NCBI RefSeq assembly: GCF_020103695.1
Contig: NZ_JAHXBF010000001.1
Span: 744,001 to 808,000, forward strand
DNA from: Hyalangium versicolor
GTDB lineage: Bacteria; Myxococcota; Myxococcia; Myxococcales; Myxococcaceae
Length of the DNA stretch: 64,000 nucleotides
Direction of reading: 5' to 3'
The position numbers were made by a program, and so were the translations under genes. A model generated the notes under the pieces. It saw only the letters and a program-made list of their open reading frames with translations, had not been told where the DNA came from and searched no databases. Below, in pieces: positions 18,493-26,862 of the stretch. Each line of letters begins with the position of its first letter. Position 1 is the stretch's first letter.

Positions 18493-19574
18493 CAGGTGTT
18501 CTCGCTCACGGTTGGGCGCTCCGCGTCGAAGTGGGTGCGGTGGCCATGGGTCAAGTCATAGGTGTGGCGGACTCGGGTGACGTAGTAGCCGGCGCCGTTG
18601 AACGGACGGCCGACTCGCTCCAGCGTGAGCCGGCTGCCCACCTCCATGCTCGGGCTGCCGCTGGTGATGCCCGTCACGGTGACGAAGCGTCGCCCCCGGC
18701 GGAGCAGCTCGGCGCGAGCCCAGGCATCCGCCTCGCCGCTGGCCAGGGGCACGTTCCGGACGCGGTGCGAGGCCCGCTCGCCCAAGGCGCTCTGGAGGAT
18801 GGAGGCTCCCGTGCGCCCCTCGGATACCTCCTCCGCGAGGACGTCCGTGCCTGCCTCCTGGTGGATGGCATCTCGCTGGAAGGCGTCGAACCCGCTCACC
18901 GCCACGCTGGTGCGCTGGTGGGCCAGGTCCGCGCGCAGCCGGGCCTCGATGAGCTCGTTGCCCTGGACCAGGGTGAGCTCGGACGCGCGCCGATTGCCTC
19001 GCGTCTTGAAGTGCAGCGCATCGTCCTGGACCCACAGCTCCGCCTGGATGAGGCGAGCGCGATCCCGGAGGAAGGCCAGGTCACTCTGGTTCCACTGTTG
19101 GACGACGTCGTACGTGGGGCCTGGGGCCTCCATCTGCGCACTGAGGCCGTGCTCGGAGGCGATCGCCTGGGCGATGTCCGCGTCCGTGACATCCTTATAG
19201 GTGCGGCACCGGCGCGTCATCCGCAGCTGCATCAGCTTGTCCTCGGCGAAGACCACCACCTCGGGTTCGGAGCCCTCCTGGAAGCTGGCCTCCAGGGCGC
19301 TGATGGTGCCCTTGAAGACGGTGCGGTCATCTCCCGTGCGGCCGATGGACACCTCGAGCGACTGGCCGAAGTCGATCCGGGAGCCCTCGAGGTACAGCAG
19401 GCCCTCTTCCCGGGAGTCATTGCGCGGACCCTGGGCCAGCAGCCGCAGGCTGAGCGTCTTCAGCCCCTCGGTGTTCTCGTCGATCTCCAGGCGCAGCACG
19501 TCTCGGGCGAGCTCTCCACGAGTCTCGCCATCTACCTTGAAGACGGGCGCTGCCGAGGCGAAGAGCCTAGTCAT
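18492..19574 (-). CDS. Late control D / gp27-like hub protein (Pvc8 N-terminal part)
   Basis: The 360-residue protein has the phage late-control-D/VgrG hub fold: an N-terminal strand-rich part (PVFKVDGETRGELARDVLRL, IDFGQSLEVSIG, FKGTISALEASF), a central SDLAFLRDRARLIQAELWV segment that is the hallmark of gpD/VgrG hubs, and a final beta-barrel. It forms the trimeric hub between tube and spike. It overlaps the small Pvc6-like gene at its 5' end by 8 bases and the spike gene by one base at its 3' end. The split of hub and spike is the only departure from the standard Afp8 layout. Confidence 0.88.
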   Translation of the reverse strand: MTRLFASAAPVFKVDGETRGELARDVLRLEIDENTEGLKTLSLRLLAQGPRNDSREEGLLYLEGSRIDFGQSLEVSIGRTGDDRTVFKGTISALEASFQEGSEPEVVVFAEDKLMQLRMTRRCRTYKDVTDADIAQAIASEHGLSAQMEAPGPTYDVVQQWNQSDLAFLRDRARLIQAELWVQDDALHFKTRGNRRASELTLVQGNELIEARLRADLAHQRTSVAVSGFDAFQRDAIHQEAGTDVLAEEVSEGRTGASILQSALGERASHRVRNVPLASGEADAWARAELLRRGRRFVTVTGITSGSPSMEVGSRLTLERVGRPFNGAGYYVTRVRHTYDLTHGHRTHFDAERPTVSENT

Positions 19575-19743
19575 CGAACCCCTCGGCGTGGGTCCGCAGT
19601 CGATCCTCGGCGAGGCGCGCGATGGCGGCCCGCAGACGCTCCACCTCCTGCCACGGCGTGGACGGCTCGGCTCCGGAGGGTTGCTGGCCGGGCCCGTGCT
19701 CGGGCACGACCTCGGACGTGAGGTTCTCCACGCTCACCGCCAT
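19567..19743 (-). CDS. Small eCIS protein, Pvc6/DUF5908-like (58 aa)
   Basis: The ATG at 19743 gives 58 residues starting MAVSVENLTSEVV and ending in an amphipathic helix (QEVERLRAAIARLAEDRLR). Afp6/Pvc6 proteins are also ~50-60 residues, lie between the LysM adaptor and the spike genes, and have a short beta start followed by a helix, so position and shape agree. It overlaps the adaptor gene by 10 bases and the hub gene by 8, a strong sign of coupled translation. The longer open frame from 19863 lacks support because it runs inside the adaptor gene. The family assignment rests on position more than sequence. Confidence 0.6.
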   Translation of the reverse strand: MAVSVENLTSEVVPEHGPGQQPSGAEPSTPWQEVERLRAAIARLAEDRLRTHAEGFDD

Positions 19744-21089
19744 GACGGACCTCCCCCATGCGAGCACGCGCCCCGGCAGCCGCACTTGCGGCTCGGGCTG
19801 CGCTGGGCCTGACGGGCCTGGGCGGCGGCGCGGACCTTGTCCCCGGCGGGGAGCTGGGTCCACGGCGGCGCGGCGGGATCGCGGGTCTCGGGGACCTGGT
19901 TGGATGCTTGGGCAGGGCGCAAGGGAACGTGGCCGGAGACAGCTCCCGCACGCTGGTCCACGGCGCCGGTCACGCGGGGACGCAGTGGCACGCCGAGCCC
20001 GAAGCTCGTGGCGCGAGGATCCGCCTGAGGCGGTGCCGGGCGCGACGGAGCCTGGGCCTGCTGGGTGAGCGAAGGCACGCCACTGAGAGAGAGCGGTGTC
20101 CGCGACTGCTCTGGCATCGAGGGCCGTGCCACGGGGCTCGTGGTCGTCAGGGCAGAAGGGGTCCGTGTCGCGGTCGTCGAGGACGCTGTCGATGCGGAGG
20201 GAACGCCGAAGGACTTCCGCGCGGCGTCGGCTGCTGTATCCGCCTTGAGGCTCTGCACCGTCTCAATGGCCGCGCCTACGCCGCCCGAGGCCGCGAGCGC
20301 GAGACCGGACGAGGTGGTGTCTCGCGTGCTGGCGTTGCCCTCCAGCCCGAAGGAGGCCTCCAGCGAGGCAGAGACTCCCGCCTCCACGCCGATGCTGGCA
20401 CCGAGGCCCGCGCTCGCCGAGAGGTTGCTGTTGAAGTCGATCTCCACGCCGGCTTCGAGGGAGAGTGTGCCCTCCACCGAGGCGGACAGTCCGCGCCAGG
20501 CGGCGGGATCCAGCCCCATGCGCGTGGCGAAGTCGGCCAGGCTCTCCCCGGCGAGCGCGAGCGCGCTCTTGTCCGTGGGGTGGTTGTCGCGGTTGGCCCC
20601 AGCTCCTCGTTGGAGGAACTGGTACTTCGCGTCCTGCTCCTGGATGGAGACGCCCATCTTCGCGCGGAGCGGCGTGCCGTCCGAGGCGAAGAAGTCCAGA
20701 TCGATGGTGAGGCTGCTGATGATCCCGTCGATGATCAGGTCGTTCCACTGGAACCGGACCTTGGGCGGAGCCTGCTTGTCGTTACCCTTGACCTCGGGGA
20801 CGACGAACTGCTCCACCAATGCCGTCTTCTCGCGCACGGAGCGCGGACGGCCATCGGGGGTGCCCTCGTCGGCGGTGTCGAAGACGAGATCGAAGGACAG
20901 GTTCGTGGAGCTGCTGCCGATGAACTGGCGGGCCTGGCGGCCTTTGGACTGGCCGCCCTCCACGGTGTTGCTGAGGGCCAGCCGGAGGGAGGCAGGGTTG
21001 AATTGCACCTCGACCGGGTCGCCCTCGGTCTCGGTGTCCGTTTCGGTGCTCCAGATGCGCTGGAGCGTGGCCTTGACGAGTCCGCTCAT
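19734..21089 (-). CDS. LysM-type tube adaptor of the contractile injection system (Pvc7-like)
   Basis: The protein has 451 residues. The first ~160 have the CIS tube-adaptor core, including VEVQFNPASLRLALSN, a very typical start for Afp7/Pvc7 proteins. Residues ~178-203 look like a LysM motif (GESLADFATRMGLDPAAWRG). Residues ~205-250 are a Ser/Ala/Gly stretch with two-residue alternation (SASAGLGASIGVEAGVSAS). A disordered Pro/Ser/Thr-rich region follows, and the end is a short Cys/His patch (KCGCRGACSHGG). The core binds the end of the inner tube to the baseplate hub. The long tail and Cys patch are additions not typical of Afp7. Confidence 0.85.
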   Translation of the reverse strand: MSGLVKATLQRIWSTETDTETEGDPVEVQFNPASLRLALSNTVEGGQSKGRQARQFIGSSSTNLSFDLVFDTADEGTPDGRPRSVREKTALVEQFVVPEVKGNDKQAPPKVRFQWNDLIIDGIISSLTIDLDFFASDGTPLRAKMGVSIQEQDAKYQFLQRGAGANRDNHPTDKSALALAGESLADFATRMGLDPAAWRGLSASVEGTLSLEAGVEIDFNSNLSASAGLGASIGVEAGVSASLEASFGLEGNASTRDTTSSGLALAASGGVGAAIETVQSLKADTAADAARKSFGVPSASTASSTTATRTPSALTTTSPVARPSMPEQSRTPLSLSGVPSLTQQAQAPSRPAPPQADPRATSFGLGVPLRPRVTGAVDQRAGAVSGHVPLRPAQASNQVPETRDPAAPPWTQLPAGDKVRAAAQARQAQRSPSRKCGCRGACSHGGGPSWR

Positions 21090-21091
21090 AA

Positions 21092-21709
21092 TCAGATGGA
21101 GAGCCTCAAGCCCTCGTGTGCGATGTGGAGTTCCTCGATGGCGATCTCTCCGGAGCGCGCATTGAGCTGCGGCCCCACCAGCTTGGAGGGCAGGCCGCGG
21201 TCGAAGGTCCAGGTGGCCAGCACGGTGGCGTCATCTCCCTCGCCGCTCGCGTCCAGCACCTCGATGACGCCGTCATAGCGAAGAACGGGCCGCACGCCGC
21301 TCAAGATGCCCTGGAGCCAGCGCCACAGCTCCGCGTTCACCTGGCCGCTCGAGTCGTAGAAGAAGCCGCGCTTGAGCACGATGTTCGAGTACTTGCCGCG
21401 GCCCACGCGCTGGATGACGCCGTCGTTGCGGCCGCCCTCCTCGAGCTGCTGGACGTCCATGGAGATCTCCAGCCCCGAGCACTCCTGGAAGCCGCCATCC
21501 CCCAGCAGGTCCCCGCCCGTGGAGACGCCGAACGAGGCCGATGCCTGGGCGCTCGCGGAGAAGCCCCCGGCACCCACGGAGACACTGGCGGAAGCGCTGA
21601 GGGACAAGCCCGCGGAGGCTCCCGCGGGAGGCCCGGCGCTGCGGCGCAAGGCGACGCGGAAGTTGAACGTGTTCGCCAGCCGGCGGCTGCCCGTGTCGAT
21701 GGGGGCCAT
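21092..21709 (-). CDS. Tail tube protein 2 (T4 gp19 family, Pvc5-like) with Ser/Ala-rich insert
   Basis: The protein has 205 residues. The fold is that of gp19-type tubes: FNFRVAL near the start, ECSGLEISMDVQQLEEGG, KRGFFYDSSGQVNAELWRWL, and the C-terminal EIAIEELHIAHEGL that parallels the other tube protein. Residues ~25-75 contain an insert of alternating Ser/Ala/Gly (LSLSASASVSVGAGG and similar), which would project into or out of the tube lumen. It probably forms the first, baseplate-proximal tube layer next to the LysM adaptor. The gene is 2-3 bases from both neighbours. Confidence 0.88.
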   Translation of the reverse strand: MAPIDTGSRRLANTFNFRVALRRSAGPPAGASAGLSLSASASVSVGAGGFSASAQASASFGVSTGGDLLGDGGFQECSGLEISMDVQQLEEGGRNDGVIQRVGRGKYSNIVLKRGFFYDSSGQVNAELWRWLQGILSGVRPVLRYDGVIEVLDASGEGDDATVLATWTFDRGLPSKLVGPQLNARSGEIAIEELHIAHEGLRLSI

Positions 21710-21712
21710 GGC

Positions 21713-23716
21713 TCAGCCTCCCACCCGCAGGGTGCCGTCGCCCTCGCGAGCGATCTGCAGCACGAGGAACTCCAGGGGCTCGGCGGGCGCCACGCCCACC
21801 TCGGCGATGAGCCGGCCGCTGTCCACCACCTGCCGCGAGTTGAGCGTCTCGTCGCAGCGGACGAAGAAGGCCTCCTCCTCGCGGGCTCCCTGGAAGGCGT
21901 TGGCGAGGAAGAGCTGACGCAGGTACGTGCGCAGCAGCTGGCGCACCTCGCCGCGCAGGCGGCCGTTGTTGGGCTCGAAGACGACCCATTGCATCTGTCG
22001 CTCCAGCACCCGGCACAGGAGCGTCATCAGCCGCCGCACGCTGAGCTGGCGGTAGTTGGGATCGAGCGAGAGGGTGCGCGCCGCGGTGAGCCGGATGCCG
22101 TCCCGCTCGCGGAGGAAGACGTTGATGGAGGCCTGATGGAGCGTGTCGTGCTGCGCGGACGCCAGGCGGTCGGTGACGTCCACCACGCCCTCGGCCAGCA
22201 CGTTGGCGGGGCCGTATTGCACGCCGGACTCCAGCTCCCGCCGGGCGATGATCCCCGCCGCCACCGCCGAGGGGTTCACACGGATGATCGCGTCCCGCTG
22301 GTCATCCCGTCGGGTGACCATCAGCCAGGGCGAGTAGGCGGCGGCGAAGGCGGAGGCGAACTTCGTGCGCCACGCGAGCACGCGCCGGGTATTCAGCCGG
22401 GGAGGTACGTCGAGCAGGACGATGAAGGACTGGCACTGCTCAGCGAAGGTCACGAGCTCCTGCTGGAGCGCGATGATCGTGTCCAGCTCCGCGGGCAGCT
22501 CCGGGTTGAGCTGCAGCCCCTTCAGCTCGGGTACGGGAGCCGCCTGCTCGGGTGCAGGAGCCAGTGGCACGCACGGCGCGAACTCCGCGCCAGCGAGTGA
22601 GACGGGAGAGACCACGTCCTCCACCGCGACGAGAGGCTCCGGAGAGTAGAGATCCGGCACGACGAGCAGCGCGATCTCGGCGGTGTCCGCGAGCGACTGC
22701 ACACCGTCTCCGGGGCACTCGTCTCCCGGCGTCCAGCCCGTATCGATGAAGTCCTCGGGGATGATCTCCGGATACCGATCCTCGCCACCGGTGAACGGCT
22801 CGGTGCCGCATGGTGCCAGCGCGGGCGTGAGGACGAGCTCCTGATCCACCCAGACCTTGTCCGGGCGCTCATCCGGGTACAGCAGCTCGGACTGCTCCAC
22901 GAGCGCCCGGGCCAGCCAGCGAGGGTGTGACGAAGCGAGCCCCAGCCGCTCCAGCCGCTCGGTGCGGCCGTCACCGTCATCCACCGTCAGCAGCCCTTCG
23001 ACGATCTCGGCCAGCTCGGGCACGCCGCCCACGGAGGAAGCAAGGGTGGCGCGCAGCACCGTCACGCCGCTCTCCGGGTCCCACTCGTTGCGAGCATCCG
23101 CCACGAAGCTGAGCACCTGGGTTCCACCGGCGAGCGTCAACCGCAGCAGCGAGCCGGCAGGCAGCTCCGTGTCCCGAGCCAGCGCCAGCGAGGTCGCCGT
23201 GGCCGTGCCGGGATCGAAGGCGAGCGGCCGCGCGGAGAACGACATCCGAGCCGAGAGCTTGTTGCCCCACGTCCCCTCGTTCCGGGCTCGCAGCCACAGC
23301 GGGACTCCGCCAGGAAGGGTGACGCCCATCAGCCGGGCCCGAGCCACTCCCGCATCGTTGCTGGGATTCCCCGAGCCGTAGTCGTGAACGATGCGCACCA
23401 CATACGCGCGGCGCCCACCGTTCTCGAAGAACGAGGCCACGGAGTAGGGGAGGAGCCCGGGACCTTCGAAGCCACCAAAGAGCCGTTGATAGGCGCTCCA
23501 GCTCTCCACCACGACGGGCACGGAGCGCTGCACGGGCTGGCCCTCCGCGCACGGGGCCGGAGCCCACGGCTCGTGGAAGAAGGGCTTGCGGGCAGGGCCT
23601 CTCGGCGCCACGCCCACGAAGGCGCAGACGTCCATCCGCTCGCCCGTGAGGACGCGCAGAGGGACGTCTGGTAGCTCATAGACGCCGGGGGCTCCCAGAC
23701 GGAGTCGCTCGGTCAC
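21713..23716 (-). CDS. Tail sheath protein 2 (667 aa, variant with large insert)
   Basis: The GTG at 23716 is chosen because it lies 14 bases after the tube stop and gives the conserved sheath start (RLGAPGVYELPDVP); a longer frame runs back into the tube gene. The C-terminal ~220 residues hold the phage sheath core (SINVFLRERDGIRLTAARTL, YRQLSVRRLMTLLCRVLERQ, WVVFEPNN, AFFVRCDETLN, GRLIAEVGVAPAEPLEFLVL). The middle (~200-430) is an expanded domain rich in Pro, Glu and Ala that is much longer than in a minimal sheath. Paralogous sheath subunits are normal in eCIS; this one probably forms a specialised ring or carries surface decoration. Confidence 0.9.
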   Translation of the reverse strand: MTERLRLGAPGVYELPDVPLRVLTGERMDVCAFVGVAPRGPARKPFFHEPWAPAPCAEGQPVQRSVPVVVESWSAYQRLFGGFEGPGLLPYSVASFFENGGRRAYVVRIVHDYGSGNPSNDAGVARARLMGVTLPGGVPLWLRARNEGTWGNKLSARMSFSARPLAFDPGTATATSLALARDTELPAGSLLRLTLAGGTQVLSFVADARNEWDPESGVTVLRATLASSVGGVPELAEIVEGLLTVDDGDGRTERLERLGLASSHPRWLARALVEQSELLYPDERPDKVWVDQELVLTPALAPCGTEPFTGGEDRYPEIIPEDFIDTGWTPGDECPGDGVQSLADTAEIALLVVPDLYSPEPLVAVEDVVSPVSLAGAEFAPCVPLAPAPEQAAPVPELKGLQLNPELPAELDTIIALQQELVTFAEQCQSFIVLLDVPPRLNTRRVLAWRTKFASAFAAAYSPWLMVTRRDDQRDAIIRVNPSAVAAGIIARRELESGVQYGPANVLAEGVVDVTDRLASAQHDTLHQASINVFLRERDGIRLTAARTLSLDPNYRQLSVRRLMTLLCRVLERQMQWVVFEPNNGRLRGEVRQLLRTYLRQLFLANAFQGAREEEAFFVRCDETLNSRQVVDSGRLIAEVGVAPAEPLEFLVLQIAREGDGTLRVGG

Positions 23717-23730
23717 GGAGGGGCCCTCGC

Positions 23731-24204
23731 TTACTTGTACTCGATGCCTTCGTGGACCAGGTGGAGCTCTTCCATGGCCACTTCGCCACCGCCCTTGGCT
23801 GCCAGCGTGGGGCCGCTCCACTTCTTCGGCTGCGCGTTGCGCAGGGTGAAGGTGGCCACCGCGTTGCGAGCCTCGTCCAGCAGGGTGATGGTGACGTTGC
23901 GCGGATCGGCGGTGCCATCGCGCACGGCCTTCAGCCACGTGAACAGATCGTCCGAGCCCACCAGCCCTCGCTTCAGGGTGATGTCATCCACGGTGTGCGT
24001 GTTGGGGATCTTCCGGGCCAGGTTCACCTTCTCGTTGCCGTTGCGGTACTCCGAGTACTTCACCTCGAAGCCCAGGCCGCTCACGTCCGAGAAGCCACCG
24101 ATGATGGTGCCGAGCGAGCCATCGCCCTGGCTGCCACCAGGGCCGCTGCCCAGGGAGACGAGGAAGTTGAATGCGCCGTACGGATTGTCTCGATAGGTAG
24201 GCAT
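23731..24204 (-). CDS. Tail tube protein 1 (T4 gp19 family, Pvc1-like)
   Basis: At 157 residues this is the standard size for the main inner-tube subunit. It opens with YRDNPYGAFNFLVSLG, has FSDVSGLGFEVKYSEYRNGN, the KVNLARKIPNTHTVDDITLK strand and KRGLVGSDDLFTWLKAVRDG, and ends in VAMEELHLVHEGIEYK. All are hallmarks of Afp1/Pvc1-type tube proteins. It stacks as hexamers to form the tube driven out by sheath contraction. It lies between the two sheath genes, 14-15 bases from each. Confidence 0.95.
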   Translation of the reverse strand: MPTYRDNPYGAFNFLVSLGSGPGGSQGDGSLGTIIGGFSDVSGLGFEVKYSEYRNGNEKVNLARKIPNTHTVDDITLKRGLVGSDDLFTWLKAVRDGTADPRNVTITLLDEARNAVATFTLRNAQPKKWSGPTLAAKGGGEVAMEELHLVHEGIEYK

Positions 24205-24219
24205 GCGTCAGGTCTCCGT

Positions 24220-26064
24220 TCAGGCCTTGGCGTTGGCGGTGTACTGGCCGATGCGGAAGATCACGAACTCGGCGGGTTTGGTGGGCGCCACGCCGATGAG
24301 GCAGATGAGCCGCCCGTTATCCAGATCGTTCTGCGTCATCGTGGTGCGATCGCAGCGCACGAAGTACGCCTCCTCGGGCTTGGTGCCCAACAGCGCTCCG
24401 TCCTTCCAGAGCACGTAGAGGAAGTCCTCGATCGTCTGCCGCACGTTGGCCCAGAGCCGCTCGTTGTTGGGCTCGAACACCGCCCACTGCGTGCCCTTGT
24501 CGATCGAGTGCTCCAGGTAGATGAAGAGGCGGCGGACGTTGACGTACTTCCACTCGGGATCCGAGCTCATCGTCCGGGCGCCCCACACCCGGTTGCCGCG
24601 GCCCTCGAAGAAGCGCAACGCGTTGATGCCCTCCGGGTTGAGCACGTCCTGGCGGGGCTTGTTGATGTTGAGCTCGAACTTCGTCAAGCCGTTGACCACC
24701 TCGTTGGCGGGTGCCTTGTGCACGCCGCGCTCGATGTCGCTGCGGGCGTAGATGCCGGTCACGAAGCCCGAGGGCGGCAGCAGCAGCCGGTCCGGCGGAG
24801 CACCCTGCGCGGGGCGCTGGGTGGGATCGAGGATCTCGATCCACGGGTGGTAGAGCGCGGCGTACTTGCTGTCGAAGCGGCCGCGGAACTCGCGCACCTT
24901 GCTGATGGAGCTGTGCGCGGGCGCGTCCACCACGGCGATGCGGTAGCGCTGGGCCTCGGCGTGGCGGATGAGGGCATCCGTCGCGGCGGCGCACAGGTCT
25001 TCGTCCTCATAGGTGCCGGAGTCAGGCGCCGCCACGATGGCGATGTCCTCGATCTCTCCCAGCGCCTCCAGTCCCGTCGCCTTGATGGAGGCGTTGTCCG
25101 GGTCCGCCGCGCTGCCCGCCAGGTCCGAGGGGGCAGGCATCTGCCCGTCGTTGCCGCCCGTGAGGCGCTTGGTGGTGTTGCCCTGGAGCGCCACCATCAG
25201 CTTGGCGGCGGCGTCATCTCCGGCCAGATCCGGATCGTAGTCCAGCCAGATGACGGCGTTCTCGTCCTCGGGGTCATCCTTCTGGAGGATCTTCCCGACG
25301 TAGCGCGTCTGCGCCGGGTCGGCGCCCAGCTCGTCATAGAAGCTGGTGCGCTCGGGGGTCACCTTCACCAGCACCCGCAGCTCGACGAGCTGGATGATGT
25401 CGGTGACGTTGGGGGTGACGGTGGCTCCGCCGCGGACGAACACCTGCTTGCCGTCCCCGTCGATGTCGACCTGGGCCAGGTTGCCAATCACCAGCGGGGC
25501 ATTGCCCGTGGGCGGAGTGCCGGAGGTGATGATCTCCACCACGGCGCCCTTCTTCGCGCGGCGTACCTGGACGATGCCGCCCAGATCATTGTCGATGTAG
25601 GCGATGTTCTTGCTGCGCACCACCTGGCTGTCGACCCACACGTTGCCGAAGCTTCCGGGCCAGCGAGCCTTCCACTTCGCGGTGGTGCTGCCCACCTGCA
25701 CGGAGGTGCTGGCGATTCCCAGATCCGTGCCGCTGCGAGGAACGAAGACGCGCGAGACATAGAGGCGCGCGCCGCCGTTGAGGAAGAAGGCCCGGGCCGC
25801 GTGCGCGGTGTAGGGCAGGTGTTCCTCGGCGGTCAGCGCCGTGGCGCCCACCGCCAGCGGTTCCAGTCCGCCATAGACGGACTCGAACTCGGTGAAGCTG
25901 GTGATGAGGCGGGGCTCGGTTGTCTTCGGGCCATCCGCGTATTGCACCGGGCCGAAGCGGGTCACCCCGACGAAGCCCGTTGTGCTGGTGGGAACACCTT
26001 CGATCGACTTCGACCGGAAGCTCACTTCCTCGACATAGACTCCCGGTGCCAGGTACTCGGGCAT
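24220..26064 (-). CDS. Main tail sheath protein (Pvc2-like)
   Basis: The protein has 614 residues and starts LAPGVYVEEVSFRSKSIEGV, the near-invariant N-terminus of phage-type sheath subunits. The C-terminal domain has KFELNINKPRQDVLNPEGIN, FEGRGNRVWGARTMSSDPEW, KYVNVRRLFIYLEHSIDKGT, WAVFEPNN, a FVRCDRTTMTQNDLDNGRL strand, and the handshake end LIGVAPTKPAEFVIFRIGQ. A middle domain of ~250 residues decorates the sheath exterior. An AGGAG ribosome site lies 8 bases before the ATG. The encoded protein contracts to drive the tube, and probably supplies most rings of the particle. Confidence 0.95.
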   Translation of the reverse strand: MPEYLAPGVYVEEVSFRSKSIEGVPTSTTGFVGVTRFGPVQYADGPKTTEPRLITSFTEFESVYGGLEPLAVGATALTAEEHLPYTAHAARAFFLNGGARLYVSRVFVPRSGTDLGIASTSVQVGSTTAKWKARWPGSFGNVWVDSQVVRSKNIAYIDNDLGGIVQVRRAKKGAVVEIITSGTPPTGNAPLVIGNLAQVDIDGDGKQVFVRGGATVTPNVTDIIQLVELRVLVKVTPERTSFYDELGADPAQTRYVGKILQKDDPEDENAVIWLDYDPDLAGDDAAAKLMVALQGNTTKRLTGGNDGQMPAPSDLAGSAADPDNASIKATGLEALGEIEDIAIVAAPDSGTYEDEDLCAAATDALIRHAEAQRYRIAVVDAPAHSSISKVREFRGRFDSKYAALYHPWIEILDPTQRPAQGAPPDRLLLPPSGFVTGIYARSDIERGVHKAPANEVVNGLTKFELNINKPRQDVLNPEGINALRFFEGRGNRVWGARTMSSDPEWKYVNVRRLFIYLEHSIDKGTQWAVFEPNNERLWANVRQTIEDFLYVLWKDGALLGTKPEEAYFVRCDRTTMTQNDLDNGRLICLIGVAPTKPAEFVIFRIGQYTANAKA

Positions 26065-26079
26065 CGCGCGGCTCCTGCT

Positions 26080-26862
26080 TCAAGAGAAGACGATGGGTTG
26101 GTTTGTGCTGGTGAGCTTCCCCAGCGTGAACGGGATGGTGAGACGGCTGGTGAGGGTTGCTTCGTAGTCCTTGGGGAGTTGCTCCCCAGGGGTGACGGTA
26201 TCCGTGCCGGAGGCGGGGACTTCCTCCTCGGGCACATCCCAGAGCGGATCCTCCAACGGCAGCGAGGGCGTGGCGGGGATCTGGGGGTTCTTGAGTCCGA
26301 AGACGGTGACCTCCACCTGGAGGGTGGGGGTCAGCACGCCGAGCGTGGAGGCGGCGGGCCAGAGCAGGAGCAGGAACTCGCCGCGATCGTCGCCATGGGC
26401 CCGTCCCACCAGTGTCCCGCTGCCTGGAGTGGCCGCGGGGAGACGCGCCTCCACACGAGCCCAGCGCAGGGGCTGGCCGCCGCGGTGCACCAGGCCGCGC
26501 AGGCCCGTGGAGCGATCCGTCACGTCATAGGCGGCGCCCGGGAAGAAGGCGGGACGCAGAATGGTGGGAGTGCCCGGAGCGACAGGCACTTTCAGCCGGC
26601 GGGGAACGAAGCGGCGTGTGTCGTCCTGGAAGCGCACCATGAGAGGGCTCTTAAGCCCCGGGTAGCGCAGCAGCGCATGGACGCACGACTCGTGTCGGGC
26701 AATGCGCAAGCCCGGCAGGCGCGCCACCGCCGGGGACACACCCTCCACCCGCACCTCCAGACGTTGGGCGAGCCGCTGCCGTCGCAGCGCGTCGATGGGC
26801 TCCAGCCCCAGCGCGAGCTGGTGGATGTGCTCACTGAAGTTCTCTGGGAGCCGTTGGTTCAT
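26080..26862 (-). CDS. eCIS-associated protein next to the cap gene (260 aa), possible second half of a Pvc16-type cap
   Basis: The ATG at 26862 overlaps the stop of the upstream cap gene (ATGA), giving 260 residues. There is no clear family. The middle contains a carboxypeptidase-regulatory or Ig-like beta fold (YDVTDRSTGLRGLVHRGGQP, then RGEFLLLLWP), and the C-terminal third is Pro/Glu-rich before a final strand (TLTSRLTIPFTLGKL). That last pattern resembles the sequence at the C-terminus of the preceding cap protein (PTDYKLSIPYIARVIRLDS). Afp16 has an N-terminal DUF4255 domain followed by a beta domain, so these two genes together may equal one split cap protein. This is inference. Confidence 0.55.
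   Translation of the reverse strand: MNQRLPENFSEHIHQLALGLEPIDALRRQRLAQRLEVRVEGVSPAVARLPGLRIARHESCVHALLRYPGLKSPLMVRFQDDTRRFVPRRLKVPVAPGTPTILRPAFFPGAAYDVTDRSTGLRGLVHRGGQPLRWARVEARLPAATPGSGTLVGRAHGDDRGEFLLLLWPAASTLGVLTPTLQVEVTVFGLKNPQIPATPSLPLEDPLWDVPEEEVPASGTDTVTPGEQLPKDYEATLTSRLTIPFTLGKLTSTNQPIVFS

Noticed and set aside
16855..18561. A 568-codon open frame on the plus strand
   Set aside because: Antisense to the spike and membrane-protein genes of the injection operon; no recognisable domain.
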